Shown piece after piece: positions 33,787-43,262 of a stretch of DNA of 64,000 nt. How positions within the stretch are numbered: the first letter of the stretch is position 1; each line of letters begins with the position of its first letter. The DNA lies in the NCBI GenBank assembly GCA_031761405.1, contig JASEVX010000001.1, positions 196,123,706 to 196,187,705 on the forward strand. The letters are read 5' to 3'. This stretch comes from Serripes groenlandicus (Eukaryota > Mollusca > Bivalvia > Cardiida > Cardiidae). The notes beneath the pieces are model-generated. The model did not search any database. It saw only the letters and a list, made by a program, of their open reading frames with translations, and was not told where the DNA came from. The position numbers and the translations under genes were made by a program.

Positions 33787-34370
33787 GGCACTCTGCAGCA
33801 GTCCGAAGACTGATGTAGCTCAGAGTGTGGTGTTGGAATTGACCACAAGTGGTCTGACAAACCAACCCGCTCGGTTTCCCGGCGGGTGATTCCGGCATCC
33901 CCTTCTTTCGAAGGTTGAGCCCCAACACCAGAAGCAAGATAATGTCGTTCAGAGTAAGAAGGCTCCAGCTCTTGAGCACATTCAAAACCCTGTTTCTATA
34001 CGGTGTCTGGCCCGAAGGCTTTTGTTTCCCGAGAGAACAACGAGCATCCAAAGCTACCTTCCGCTCCTCCGTGTCTCTAGCTAGACTAGGAGGTGCGGTT
34101 GTGCTAAGTGGAGAAGGAACAGCCTTAACCTTTGATCCACTCAACACGGTCGCGGAGTCCGACTGGGAGAACCCCACGAACTCCGCTTCACTCGAAGAGA
34201 TCAGAGACGCCTTTTTTAGGGGCACTCTTACCCTTCCTGCTTTTGCTAGTCTTACCCTTCCCAGCCCGTTTCCAAATAGAAACAGTCCAAGAAGAGCAGT
34301 ACTCGCACGGTGAAAGCTGTGTGCCCTTTGAGCAAACCACACAGTTCGGATGCGTGTCCCATGCGTCCAC
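33787..34370 (-). pseudogene. DIRS gag N-terminus with CxxC/CxxC cluster
   Basis: From ATG at 34370 the minus frame reads H7, C10xxC13, C22xxC25, W28 (CVVCSKG, SPCEYCSSW), then a lysine-rich stretch (GKGKTSKSRKGKSAPKK). That cluster matches the N-terminal zinc-binding segment seen in Gag-like ORFs of many DIRS elements. The frame stops at 34188 and the sequence continues in another frame (33728-34462 ORF), so it is frameshifted. Only nucleic-acid binding can be suggested. Confidence 0.65.
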
Positions 34371-34892
34371 AGCATGACCACACGAGCCACGCCTCCGTTC
34401 ACCTTATGTGACATATTTATGATACAAAAATATATACGAAATGAACACAACACTAAAAACAAAAATTTTATAAATTGTTCTACTTTTTATTTTTCTACCC
34501 GAGTGACAACCCGGAACGTATATAATCTATAAACAAAATTTTTGTCTATGTTATAATTACATGTAAGTACAACAAACATCATAAGTATAATCTATAACGG
34601 GATTGGAAACTCATCGTTTAACTTTAAGTCTTGAACTCAATTACGTTCCGCACCCGAAGACATTAACTGAAAATAATGGGTGGGGTAACCACCTCGAGCT
34701 TTTCAGCTAGCTGTCGCCTACAAAAACAAGCAATTACAACAATAATTTAACTTTAAATGCAGTTGAATATCTGTTAATGCAGTTTCCTAACTGAATGAAC
34801 AACTAAATAAGGCAATAAGCCTTAAAAAGCCAAGAAAAGAATAATTAGAAAATAATGTGTAAATTCTTAGCTGTCTAGCTGGTGGATCCAGA
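34371..34892. other. DIRS 5' untranslated interval
   Basis: AT-rich region between the gag ATG and the 5' ITR. No ORF. Short inverted text GGGTGGGGTAACCACC at ~34678-34693. Confidence 0.5.
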
Positions 34893-35040
34893 AATTAAAA
34901 GTGGCAAGATATCACGTGCTTGCCCGCTATTACGGGCAACCGTGTATATCACATATACGTGAGGAATACGCAAGGCGAGTTCTTTTTCTGGATGAATTAA
35001 GGGTGTAGAGATTATATATCAGGTATTAAATGACTGGTAA
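34893..35040. repeat. DIRS 5' inverted terminal repeat
   Basis: AATTAAAAGTGGCAAGATAT to TTAAATGACTGGTAA, the inverse of 28377-28524. The extra 23 bases to 35063 match the internal complementary region. Confidence 0.92.
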
Positions 35041-35231
35041 TGTATTTTTGACATAAAAATGAAACATGTTTTGTGAAAACCTATTATGGCTCAGTCTATT
35101 ACCATGACAACTGACTTCATTTTGCTGGAACAAAAGTGATTTTATGGCATAATGTTAACATTTATTGTCAACTGTAAGCAACACCACCTCCCTTTGATGA
35201 AATAGCTATTTACAAAAATAGCCTCATTATA

Positions 35232-35375
35232 TAGCCCAGGAAGCTCAGTCAGTTGAGTGTTTATGGAAAAGCTGCCAGTTGCTTGGAAAGACTGTTGTGT
35301 TGATTACTAATGTGAGAAACACACTGAAAGGTGTTTTGACTCCAATAAATGATCAATATAAATAGACCAAGAGAA
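35232..35375 (+). mobile_element. tRNA-like SINE fragment
   Basis: GCCCAGGAAGCTCAGTCAGT (A-box region), then AAGCTGCCAGTTGCTTGGAA and TTGTGTTGATT. It aligns with the better copy at 62583-62835; the B-box part is deleted. Confidence 0.6.
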
Positions 35376-35390
35376 TAATCAAGATTATAA

Positions 35391-35522
35391 TTAACTCTTT
35401 CCCATATATAGCTGCATCATCACAGTTCTCATATCTGCAGCAGATGACTTTTCAACCTCATTCAATAATTTGTTCATTCATTTAAAGTTGTCTGTTGCCA
35501 ATTTGTTGTATGTGGGAAAGAT
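35391..35522. mobile_element. TTAA MITE, internally deleted
   Basis: TTAACTCTTTCCCATATATA to TTTGTTGTATGTGGGAAAGA with a shortened middle. Confidence 0.72.
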
Positions 35523-35723
35523 ATGACCCCTTTTTCATCACAGATAATAATACACGCCAAAGTTACATATAATATTTAACAAGAGGGCCATGATCGCTAG
35601 TTTAGACTCTCCCCAAGTCAATCACAATAACAGATTTTGTGGTTAGGTAAGCTAATACTAATGTTAACAAGATTTCCCTATAATTTTGGCAAAGACATCT
35701 TGTACATGACCCATATTCAAACT

Positions 35724-36281
35724 GGTTGTAGGACGATTTGGCCAACGGATGTTTTGGCCCGGATGTTTCGTCCTAGGACCTTTTTGCCTAGGACGTTTTG
35801 GCCATGCAGCCATTCTTATCAAATAGGACTTTTTGGTCAACACTCACTTATTCAAATTAAGATAATTCTTTACCTTGTAGTTAATGACTATCAGAGTAAT
35901 TAGTGTTAATTAATAACTTTATCAATTATCACATTAAAAAAACTGTAAAAAATATGCAATTGTTGTTGTTTGCTTTAAACTGCTAATTAAAAATGTGTGA
36001 AAAAAAGGTAATATGTTTGCAATAAACTGTAAATTAGATAACAATATTTTATTTCGGATTTAACATGTGTGAATGTACATTTATATTATAAATGTTCTTA
36101 TACTTAATAGTTTTCTTATACTTAATAAGTTTCTTATATTAATAGAGTTATATCAGGGAAAATAGTGATTTGGCCAAAAGATCCTATCTAAAAAATATGG
36201 CTGGCCAAAAAGTCCAGGCCAAAAAGTCCTAGGAGGAAAGGTCCGGGCCAAAACATCCGTTGGCCAAAACGTCCGTCCACC
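35724..36281. mobile_element. TIR transposon with GGACGTTTTGGCC-rich ends
   Basis: 558 bp. Ends GGTTGTAGGACGATTTGGCC and, inverted, GGTGGACGGACGTTTTGGCC. The inverted repeats extend ~80 bp as a string of GGACGTTTTGGCC-like units. It is flanked by ATTCAAACT (35715-35723) and ATTCGAACT (36282-36290), a 9-bp target duplication with one change, restoring the host text CATATTC-AACTTGGCC. An 8-9-bp duplication fits hAT or Mutator-like elements. The interior is AT-rich and non-coding. Confidence 0.78.
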
Positions 36282-36468
36282 ATTCGAACTTGGCCTAGAT
36301 ATCATCAAGACAATCGTCCATAATTTCAACATGCTCAAGCAAAAATATATGGCTCAGTTGAGAGTTTACAATATTTTCCTTCAATTTGGCCTAGTGACCT
36401 TGTTTCAACATGCTGTGTTTACAAATTTTTCCTTCAATTTGACCTAGTAAGCTAGTGGCTTAAGTTAA

Positions 36469-37196
36469 AACAAGAGGGCCATGATGGCCCTGGATCGCTC
36501 ACTTGATATTTATTTTGTTCAGTTTATCTATATAAGCCCCACCCCCTTGCGGCCATAGTTTCCGACCAATCAACTTGGCCTGAAGGAATCTGATAGAGTG
36601 TCACCCTAGGAACATTTCTACAAAATTATTTGAAAATTGGCCAGACACTTTTGGATGAGAAGATTTTTTAAGTTTTCACTATAGCCATATAATGCAAAGT
36701 AGCCCTGCCCACTGGTGGCCAATCAACATGGCTTGAAGGAATCTGATAGAGGGTCATCCAAGGAACATTTCTACAAAATTATTTAAAAATCTGCCAAACA
36801 CTTTCGGAGGAGAAGATTTTTTAAATTTTCACTATAGCCATATACGGCAAAATAGCCCCGCCCCCTGGCGGCCATGTTTTTTGACCAATCAACATGGCTT
36901 GAAGGAATCTGATAGAGGGTCATCCAAGGAAAATTTCTACAAAATTATTTGAAAATCTACCAACCAGTTTGGGAAAAGAAGAATTTTGAAGTTTTTTTCA
37001 TTTTGTTGCCATGCCAGAATTTTGCATGGATCTCAAAGATTTGAAAGAAATCTGGTGAGGTCATTGAGAGGATGCTTTCTGTGAAGTTTCATCCCAATTG
37101 ACCCACTGGTTACTGAGGAGAAGAAGTTAACGCATGATGGACGCCGGACAAAAGGCGAACACAATAACTCACCTTGAGCTTCAGGTGAGCTAAAAA
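36469..37196 (+). mobile_element. HLE-A element 6, short
   Basis: AACAAGAGGGCCATGATGGC with GCTCACTTGA. About two and a half core units, the GCCATG...CAGAATTTTGCATGG arm, GAAGTTTCATCCCAATTGAC, and the hairpin CTCACCTTGA-GC-TTCAGGTGAG then CTAAAAA. Confidence 0.83.
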
Positions 37197-37588
37197 CAAC
37201 TTCCAGAGTGTTAACAAGATTTTCCTTAGATTTGGCCTAGTGAATTAGTTTTTGACCGGACATGACCCATCTTAGCCTATATATCATAAAAATACTTATT
37301 GTGACAAAATTTAAACATGCTCATGTTAAAAATACAGCATCCTGAATAATAACTAGATTTTCCTTCAGTTTGGCCTTGTGATCTAGTTTTTGACCTGACT
37401 TGACATGACATGACTCAGTTTGACGCTGCTAAAGCCTAGATATCATCAAGACAATTATTCTGACAAAATGTTTACATACTTGAGCAAAAAATGCAATCTC
37501 CTGAGTGTTAACCCAATTTTCCTTCAATTTGACCTGGTGACCTAGTTTACATGACCTACTTACTAACTTGGTTAAGATGTGATGGAGA

Positions 37589-37641
37589 TCTATAAAAGTC
37601 AACTGCTGCAGAAGTGTCTGTATGTGGGAAAGGGATAATTT
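37589..37641. mobile_element. TTAA MITE terminal fragment
   Basis: Only the right end: GTCAACTGCTGCAGAAGTGT, CTGTATGTGGGAAAGGGATAA. Confidence 0.6.
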
Positions 37642-37701
37642 ATTCTTTTGCCACACTGTATTAAAAAATCTGCTGCAAATGCATAAACAATATTTTATCT
37701 T

Positions 37702-37965
37702 AACAAGAGCGCCACGGAGCAAATACTTAGACGCTTGTCTGATATTTTCCATGTCGAAAAAGGTGCATTACTGAATAATTATTAAAGCCAGAGTTATGTG
37801 ACTTGGTATTGACATGCATAGTGTTCCTAGGAACATGTGTACCAAGTTTCATTTGAAAGTAGTGAACTGAAGTTATGAGGTAAGGTTAAGGTTTAGTGAC
37901 GAAGATGCAGATGATGACGCCGCCAAGTTTTGATTTGGACAGCAGATCTCACATGCTCCTGGGTT
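37702..37965 (+). mobile_element. HLE-I, 5' portion of another family
   Basis: AACAAGAGCGCCACGGAGCA at the start, then CATAGTGTTCCTAGGAACAT (palindromic GTTCCTAGGAAC), TACCAAGTTTCATTTGAAAG and GACGCCGCCAAG. The 5' motif and the AAGTTTCAT box fit the HLE plan. The 3' hairpin is missing or diverged. Confidence 0.55.
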
Positions 37966-38111
37966 AGAGTCTGAAGTTTGAGGGCAGTTCAGAAGGATTA
38001 AAATTAAATATAGAATGATTTCATTTGAAATGTTTGAAAGCTTTTCAATATATAATTCAGATTAAAGAATTTAATATTTCGGCAGTGCACACAGGTTAAG
38101 ATATTTGAATG

Positions 38112-39010
38112 TCAACCCTTTACCACATACAAGACATCTGCAGAACAAAAGATGTTAATATCTCAAGACAAATCATATAGAATACGTATTTATGCCTTTC
38201 CACATACAGCAATTCTGCAGCACAGACGGCCTTGAAATCATCTAGACAAACATATGGAAAGTCTCCCTAAATGAAAGTTTCATTATTAAATAGAATTTAA
38301 AATATTCTGGCAAACTTTAGGAGAAACTGCTAATTATGAGCAATTTATCCATTTGCCACAATGTTTCCTAAAGTTGTCTGCAATTGGGAAATGGTTAATG
38401 CAAAATGTTGTTTGATAGTATTTACAAATTGAACGAATCAATTTTGCCACAATGTTTTCAACTCTTTCATTAACAGATATTTTCCATAGTTTTTCCCACA
38501 TATTTTTAAAGTCGTCTGCTGCAGATTTATTGTATGTGGGAAAGGGTTAATGGATTGATATCATTGAAAGACATAGGTATAATGATTGAAATACTTCAGA
38601 TTGTACAGATTTTGCTGTCTATCTGATAAAGCACAGAAACCGTACAGAATTCTTGTTAACTCTTTCCTACATACAACAAATTTGTAGCACACAACTTTGT
38701 AAGCATCTAGGCAAAAATATAGAAATTCTCTATAAATAAAAGTAGAATTCATTGCATATAGACAAAAGAAGGTTCTCAAAGGTTGTCTCCTGTAGATGCT
38801 TTTAACCCTTTCCCTCATATGACAATTCTGCAGGAGATGACTGAACATATTTTGTCAAAAAAAAATTCTCTATAATTAAATGGATAAAATATGACTTAAG
38901 TTAAAAACATTATGGCAGAAGGAGAAATTATTTGTTTTGAGCAATTTCTTCTTTTGTCACTATGTTTTCGAAAAGGGATAAATGCATCTGCAATATGGTA
39001 AAGGATATAC
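38112..39010. mobile_element. Cluster of four to five partial TTAA MITEs
   Basis: Left ends at 38115 (AACCCTTTACCACATACAAG), 38192 (GCCTTTCCACATACAGC), 38655 (TTAACTCTTTCCTACATACA) and 38801 (TTAACCCTTTCCCTCATATG). Right ends at ~38398 and 38550 (TATGTGGGAAAGGGTTAA). Internal motifs TTTGCCACAATG and CTGCTGCAG recur. Copies are truncated against each other. Confidence 0.65.
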
Positions 39011-39013
39011 CAG

Positions 39014-39150
39014 GCAAACAACACCTTTCTAATGAACTTTAAACACATAATCTTAACAACGCAAACAACACCTTTCTAATGTACTTTAAACACATAATCT
39101 TAACAACGCAAACAACACCTTTCTAATGTACTTTAAACACATAATCTATT
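39014..39150. repeat. 47-bp tandem repeat, three units
   Basis: GCAAACAACACCTTTCTAAT + GTACTTTAAACACATAATCT + TAACAAC at 39014, 39061 and 39108, nearly identical. Confidence 0.92.
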
Positions 39151-39303
39151 TAAATGCTTTCAATTCTATTGTTCCTTAGTAACCTCTATGTAGTATTTCT
39201 GGATAGTGGTTAACATTTAAATAAGATTTTAATCAAACATCTTACTATGTCTTAAATACCTTAGCTGTTAATTCCAATGGATTGACATGAGGAAACTTTT
39301 GTT

Positions 39304-39375
39304 TTATGGGGGTTTTACTCCTTTTTCAACATTATTTCAGTTATATCAAGGTGACAGTTCACTTATTCTTTTTAA
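39304..39375 (-). mobile_element. SINE 3'-tail fragment
   Basis: The minus strand shows GTGAACTGTCACCTTGATAT, AACTGAAATAATGTTGAAAA and AGTAAAACCCCC, the tail shared by SINEs at 54749-54925 and 39870-40040. Confidence 0.6.
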
Positions 39376-39390
39376 GGAAATTTGCCTTGT

Positions 39391-39840
39391 CAAACATCTA
39401 TATAATTATACTGCTGGTTATAATACCCAGTACTATGACTATTGTAATATAATCTATACCAAACATCTATATACTGCTGGTTATAATACCCAGTACTATG
39501 ACTATTGTAATATAATCTATACCAAACATCTATATATACTGCTGGTTATAATACCCAGTACTATGACTATTATAATATAATCTATACCAAACATCTATAT
39601 ACTGCTGGTTATAATACCCAGTACTACGACTATTGTAATATAATCTATACCAAACATCTATATACTGCTGGTTATAATTAATAGCCAGTACTATGATTAT
39701 TGTAATATCATCTATACCAAACATCTATATACTGCTTGTTATAATAGCCAGTACTACGACTATTGTAATATAATCTATACCAAACATCTATATATACTGC
39801 TGGTTATAATAGCCAGTACTATGACTATTGTAGTATAATC
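39391..39840. repeat. ~62-66-bp tandem repeat, seven units
   Basis: Unit TGCTGGTTATAATACCCAGT, ACTATGACTATTGTAATATA, ATCTATACCAAACATCTATA. Units differ by a TA dinucleotide insertion and by ACCC/AGCC. ORFs across it (39287-39580 plus, 39530-39724 minus) are repeat read-through. Confidence 0.92.
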
Positions 39841-39869
39841 TGCATTAACCGAGTGGTTTGTGTCGGAGA

Positions 39870-40040
39870 TTTAGAACTGGGGGTCAGCAGCTCAATCTCC
39901 AGTCTTTACGGTCATGCCACATTTTCTAGCCTAGTATTGATTTGTTTACCCAGGGATCATAAATAAATGAACTGTCGACTGTTATATAACTAAAATAATG
40001 TTGAAATTGGCGTAAAACTCCAATAAAACAAAAAATAAAA
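39870..40040 (+). mobile_element. SINE, 5'-eroded
   Basis: CAGCTCAATCTCCAGTCTTT and ACGGTCATGCCACATTTTCT, then TAGCCTAGTATTGATTTGTT, CCCAGGGATCATAAATAAAT and the tail AATGTTGAAATTGGCGTAAA with an A-rich end. Same family as 54749-54925 and 62108-62304. Confidence 0.75.
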
Positions 40041-40390
40041 CCATATTGTATAAAAACCATGCAGGGGGATAATTATTTAATAGAAATGATTACAACCAAT
40101 TTCACCTTTTGCCACAATATTTTCATAAGTATGTGGGTAAGAGTGAAGTATACATGAGTTTTTTAACTTTACTCTGTGTGATACAGGGAGTAGTGTGGAT
40201 AGAGACAGAGATTAAACTCTCAATATAACAAAAATAATCAAATAAAACAAAAATAATCAAGCAAACTGGCGTCAAAAACATTCATCAAAGATTTACTACA
40301 TAACATCTCTGTAGATTTATTTTTTCTGTCTAGAATGACTTTGTTTATAAGCCAAGATATCAACAAACCTGCATAGATAGCATTGGTTTT

Positions 40391-40617
40391 AAAACCCTTT
40401 CCCCCAAACAGACAGATTGGACGCCTTTGCAGCAGATGACTTTTGAACACTTTGTGGTAAGAGATATTGCTTATATCATGAGCAATTACTGCTTTTGCCA
40501 CAATTTCTTTTAACTCTATTTGATAATTAAACTCCCATTTATGGAGATCTTACGAGTTGATGATAATATGTTTTCAAAGTCGTATGTTGCAGATTTCCTG
40601 TATGTGGTAAAGGGATA
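40391..40617. mobile_element. TTAA MITE
   Basis: AAACCCTTTCCCCCAAACAG with ACGCCTTTGCAGCAGATGAC at the left. TTTCCTGTATGTGGTAAAGG at the right. The loop carries AGCAATTACTGCTTTTGCCA. Confidence 0.75.
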
Positions 40618-40868
40618 AAAATGGAAAGTAATTCCTGCTACCTCTTTAACTGAGGTCAATGTATGGTAATATGCATTCTGCCATTGAATCCCCCATCCAC
40701 ATACAAAAAGTCTGCAGCAGACGGATTTGAAAACAGCTACGCAAACATATGGAAAGAGTTTAATATTGAATAGATTTGAAAAACATTGTTGAAAATATAT
40801 AAACCAAAGTTTGAATATTGAACAAAGATGAAAACATTGTGCAAAATTTATGAACCAAGGTTTGAACA

Positions 40869-41090
40869 TTAACCCTTTCACACATCTCCAGCAGACGGCT
40901 TTATAAACATAAGAAATAGGCAGACATATGAAACATCTCTAGAAATAAAAAGTATCATTATTGAATAGAGTTGAAAACAATTTGGTAATTAAAAGGAGAA
41001 ATTGCTCCTGATGAGCAACTTCTCCTTTTGCCACAATGCTTTCAAACTTATCTGCAAGTGTCCATAATACTAAGGGCAGGGACGTGTTAA
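40869..41090. mobile_element. TTAA MITE, first of an abutting pair
   Basis: TTAACCCTTTCACACATCTC to TAAGGGCAGGGACGTGTTAA. The interior AAGGAGAAATTGCTCCTGAT / GAGCAACTTCTCCTTTTGCC is a strong inverted pair. Its right TTAA (41087-41090) is also the left TTAA of the next MITE. Confidence 0.75.
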
Positions 41091-41216
41091 CCCTTTCCAT
41101 CATACAACAAATCCGCTGAAGACAATTTTGAATACAACGAGACAAAAATATGGAAAATTTGAATAGAGTTGAAAACATTGTTGCTTCGAAATGAGTTTGC
41201 AAGTGGATAGGGGTTA
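41087..41216. mobile_element. TTAA MITE, second of an abutting pair
   Basis: TTAACCCTTTCCATCATACA to AAGTGGATAGGGGTTAA, internally deleted (130 bp). Confidence 0.75.
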
Positions 41217-41261
41217 ACTATCCAGCAAAAATCAAGAATATAGGAACTTGTTTCACAATCA

Positions 41262-41480
41262 ATATGAAATAAATATTTCACAATCGATAACAATGTTTTC
41301 CCCCACAATCAATGTAAAAATAAATATTTCAAGATGTGAAAATAAATATTTTACAATCAATGTAAAAATAAATATTTCACAATCAATATAAAATAAGACA
41401 TTTCACAATCAATGTAAAAATAAATATTTCACAATCAATATAAAATAAATATTTCACAATCAATGTAAACTAAATATTTC
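41262..41480. repeat. 26-bp minisatellite
   Basis: AATATTTCACAATCAATGTA + AAAATA units, roughly eight, with some variation. Directly followed by the module at 41482. Confidence 0.85.
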
Positions 41481-41481
41481 A

Positions 41482-41862
41482 GGTCACAATACACTAAATA
41501 AATTCCTTCTTGGTTTCTATGTTAATCAACCAGTTTCAATGTTTAATTGTCGCACGTTCTAAGCCTTTTACTGGTAAAACACCCTGTATCATAGAAAAGT
41601 GTTACCTCTAAGGGGGTCATGTATTATGCAAGAAAGAACTCACCCCGAAAAGATGGTAACCGCCAACATACTCTCACCTTTCAAACAATGTCAAAATACT
41701 AAAAATTATAAAATCAAGCATTTTCAGTTGATCCTATACATATTTACAATGAATTCAAACTCAATGTCAACACTAATTTCTACGCAAACAAAGTTTTTTT
41801 GGGGACTATTTGACTGAAGATCTGCATGGCCGGGGATGTATTTTGCGTAACTTGACCTTCAT
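41482..41862 (+). repeat. Dispersed module next to minisatellite, copy 2
   Basis: AGGTCACAATACACTAAATA through AAGTGTTACCTCTAAGGGGG to GTATTTTGCGTAACTTGACC. It matches 3881-4374 throughout at lower identity. Minisatellite flanks both sides here. The 72-residue ORF at 41599-41817 lies inside and is unlikely to be a gene, since the other copy does not preserve it. Confidence 0.7.
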
Positions 41863-42028
41863 ATTAATGTAAAACAAATATTTTACAATCAATGAAAAAT
41901 AAACAAGTTTATTTTGTATATTTATGTAAAACAAATATTTTACAATCAATGAAAAATAAACAAGTTAATTTTGTATATTAATGTAAAACAAATATTTTAC
42001 AATCAATGAAAAATAAGTTAATTTTGTA
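41863..42028. repeat. ~57-bp tandem repeat, three units
   Basis: ATTAATGTAAAACAAATATT, TTACAATCAATGAAAAATAA, ACAAGTTAATTTTGTAT. It resembles the 26-bp minisatellite at 41262. Confidence 0.85.
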
Positions 42029-42040
42029 TTGCAAGCAATA

Positions 42041-43215
42041 CAAGAGTCCCCTACTGGACCATTGACCTCTAAGTGTGACCTTGACCTTTGAGGTACAAGC
42101 CTGTGTCTTGTGTGCCACATGTCACCTCATCATGGTGAACATGTGTGCCCAGTAACTTGGGAATCCTATGATGCATGGTTAAGATATGAGCCGGACAAGG
42201 TACAGCCCTATCAAACAGTTCTCATTTTGACCTTTGACCTCTAAGTGTTTCTTTGATCTTTGATGTACAGGCCCATGTCTTGTGTCACATATCACCTCAT
42301 CATGATGAACATGTGTGCCCAGTAACTTTGGAATCCTATGATGCATGGTTGAGATGTGAGCCGGACAAGGTACAGTCCTATCAAACAGTACTCATTTTGA
42401 CCTTTGACCTCTAAGTGTGACCTTGACCTTGAATGTTCAGGCCTGGGTCTTGTGCGCGACATGCCACCTAATCATGGTGAACATGTGTGCCCAGTAACTT
42501 GGGAATCCTATTATGCATGGTTGAGATGTGAGCCAGACAAGGTAGTCCTATCAAACAGTACTCATTTTGACCTTTGACCTCTAAGTGTGACCTTGACCTT
42601 TGAGGTACAGGCCTGGGTCTTGCGCGTGAAACGCCACCTAATCATGGTTAACATGTGTGCTATGTAACTTGGGAATCCTATGATGCATGGTTGAGATGTG
42701 GGCCGGACAAGGTAGTCCTATCAAACAGTACTCATGTTGACCTTTGACCACTTAGTGTGACCTTGACCTTTGAGGTACAGGCCTGGGTCTTGCGCGTGAA
42801 ACGCCACCCAATCATGGTAAACATGTGTGCTATGTAACTTGGGAATCCTATGATGCATGGTTGAGATGTGGGCCGGACAAGGTAGTCCTATCAAACAGTA
42901 CTCATGTTGACCTTTGACCTCTTAGTGTGACCTTGACAGTTGAGGTATAGACCTGGGTTTTGAATGTGACATGCCGCCTCATCATGGTGAACGTTTGTGC
43001 TAAGTTTAATGGAAATCCTATGATGGATGGTTAAGATGCAGGCCGGAAAAGTTAGTCCTATCAAACAGTACTCATTTCGACCTTTGACCTCTAAGTGTGA
43101 CCTTGACATTTTAGGTACAGGCCTGGGTCTTGTGTGTGACACGCTGCCTCATGATGGTGAACGTTTGTGCCATGTTTCTTTCAAATCCTTATAAGTACAG
43201 GATTGTATCTGATGC
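42041..43215 (+). mobile_element. HLE-F, 5' end and seven core units
   Basis: 5' end CAAGAGTCCCCTACTGGACC. The core period is ~168-170 bp (GACCTTTGACCTCTAAGTGT, GACCTTGACCTTTGAGGTAC, AGGCCTGGGTCTTGTG, CCTATGATGCATGGTTGAGA, GGCCGGACAAGGT) at ~42057, 42233, 42402, 42572, 42743, 42910 and 43080. The matching 3' end is not here but occurs at 50252-50572 as CCAGTAGGGGACT, the inverse of the 5' box. Confidence 0.8.
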
Positions 43216-43262
43216 CTTTAATTGTGGTAATAAGTTTACATTGATTCAGTTCCAAACTTTAT

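Larger units (their letters stand above)
28333..35063 (-). mobile_element. DIRS-like tyrosine-recombinase retrotransposon, decayed
   Basis: Element of 6731 bp coding on the minus strand. It has three DIRS hallmarks. First, inverted terminal repeats of 148 bp, identical by eye, at 28377-28524 and 34893-35040. Second, an internal complementary region (28573-28667) whose two halves pair with the outer edges of the two ITRs. Third, remnants in DIRS order: a gag-like region with a CxxC cluster, a reverse transcriptase, and a YR recombinase with RPHxxR. DIRS elements replicate through a circular intermediate and integrate by tyrosine recombinase, leaving no target duplication. All coding parts carry stops and frameshifts, so it is dead. 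Flanks at both edges share AAAATGAA, expected at a circle junction. Confidence 0.88.
35578..37560 (+). mobile_element. HLE with 145-bp-type core (HLE-E), interrupted twice
   Basis: Starts AACAAGAGGGCCATGATCGC, then core segments of the TTGGCCTAGTGACCTAGTTT / TTCAACATGCTCAAGC type at 35660-35723, 36282-36468 and 37197-37555. It is split by a TIR transposon (35724-36281) and an HLE-A (36469-37196). No 3' hairpin is recognised; a MITE remnant follows. Confidence 0.65.

Noticed and set aside
31250..34532. Plus-strand ORFs in the DIRS region (up to 132 codons)
   Set aside because: Antisense shadows of minus-strand gag and RT remnants; no motifs of their own.
39287..39724. ORFs rich in NTQYYDY-like or DVWYRLYYN-like repeats
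   Set aside because: Read-through of the 62-66-bp tandem array; frames break when the TA insertion occurs.
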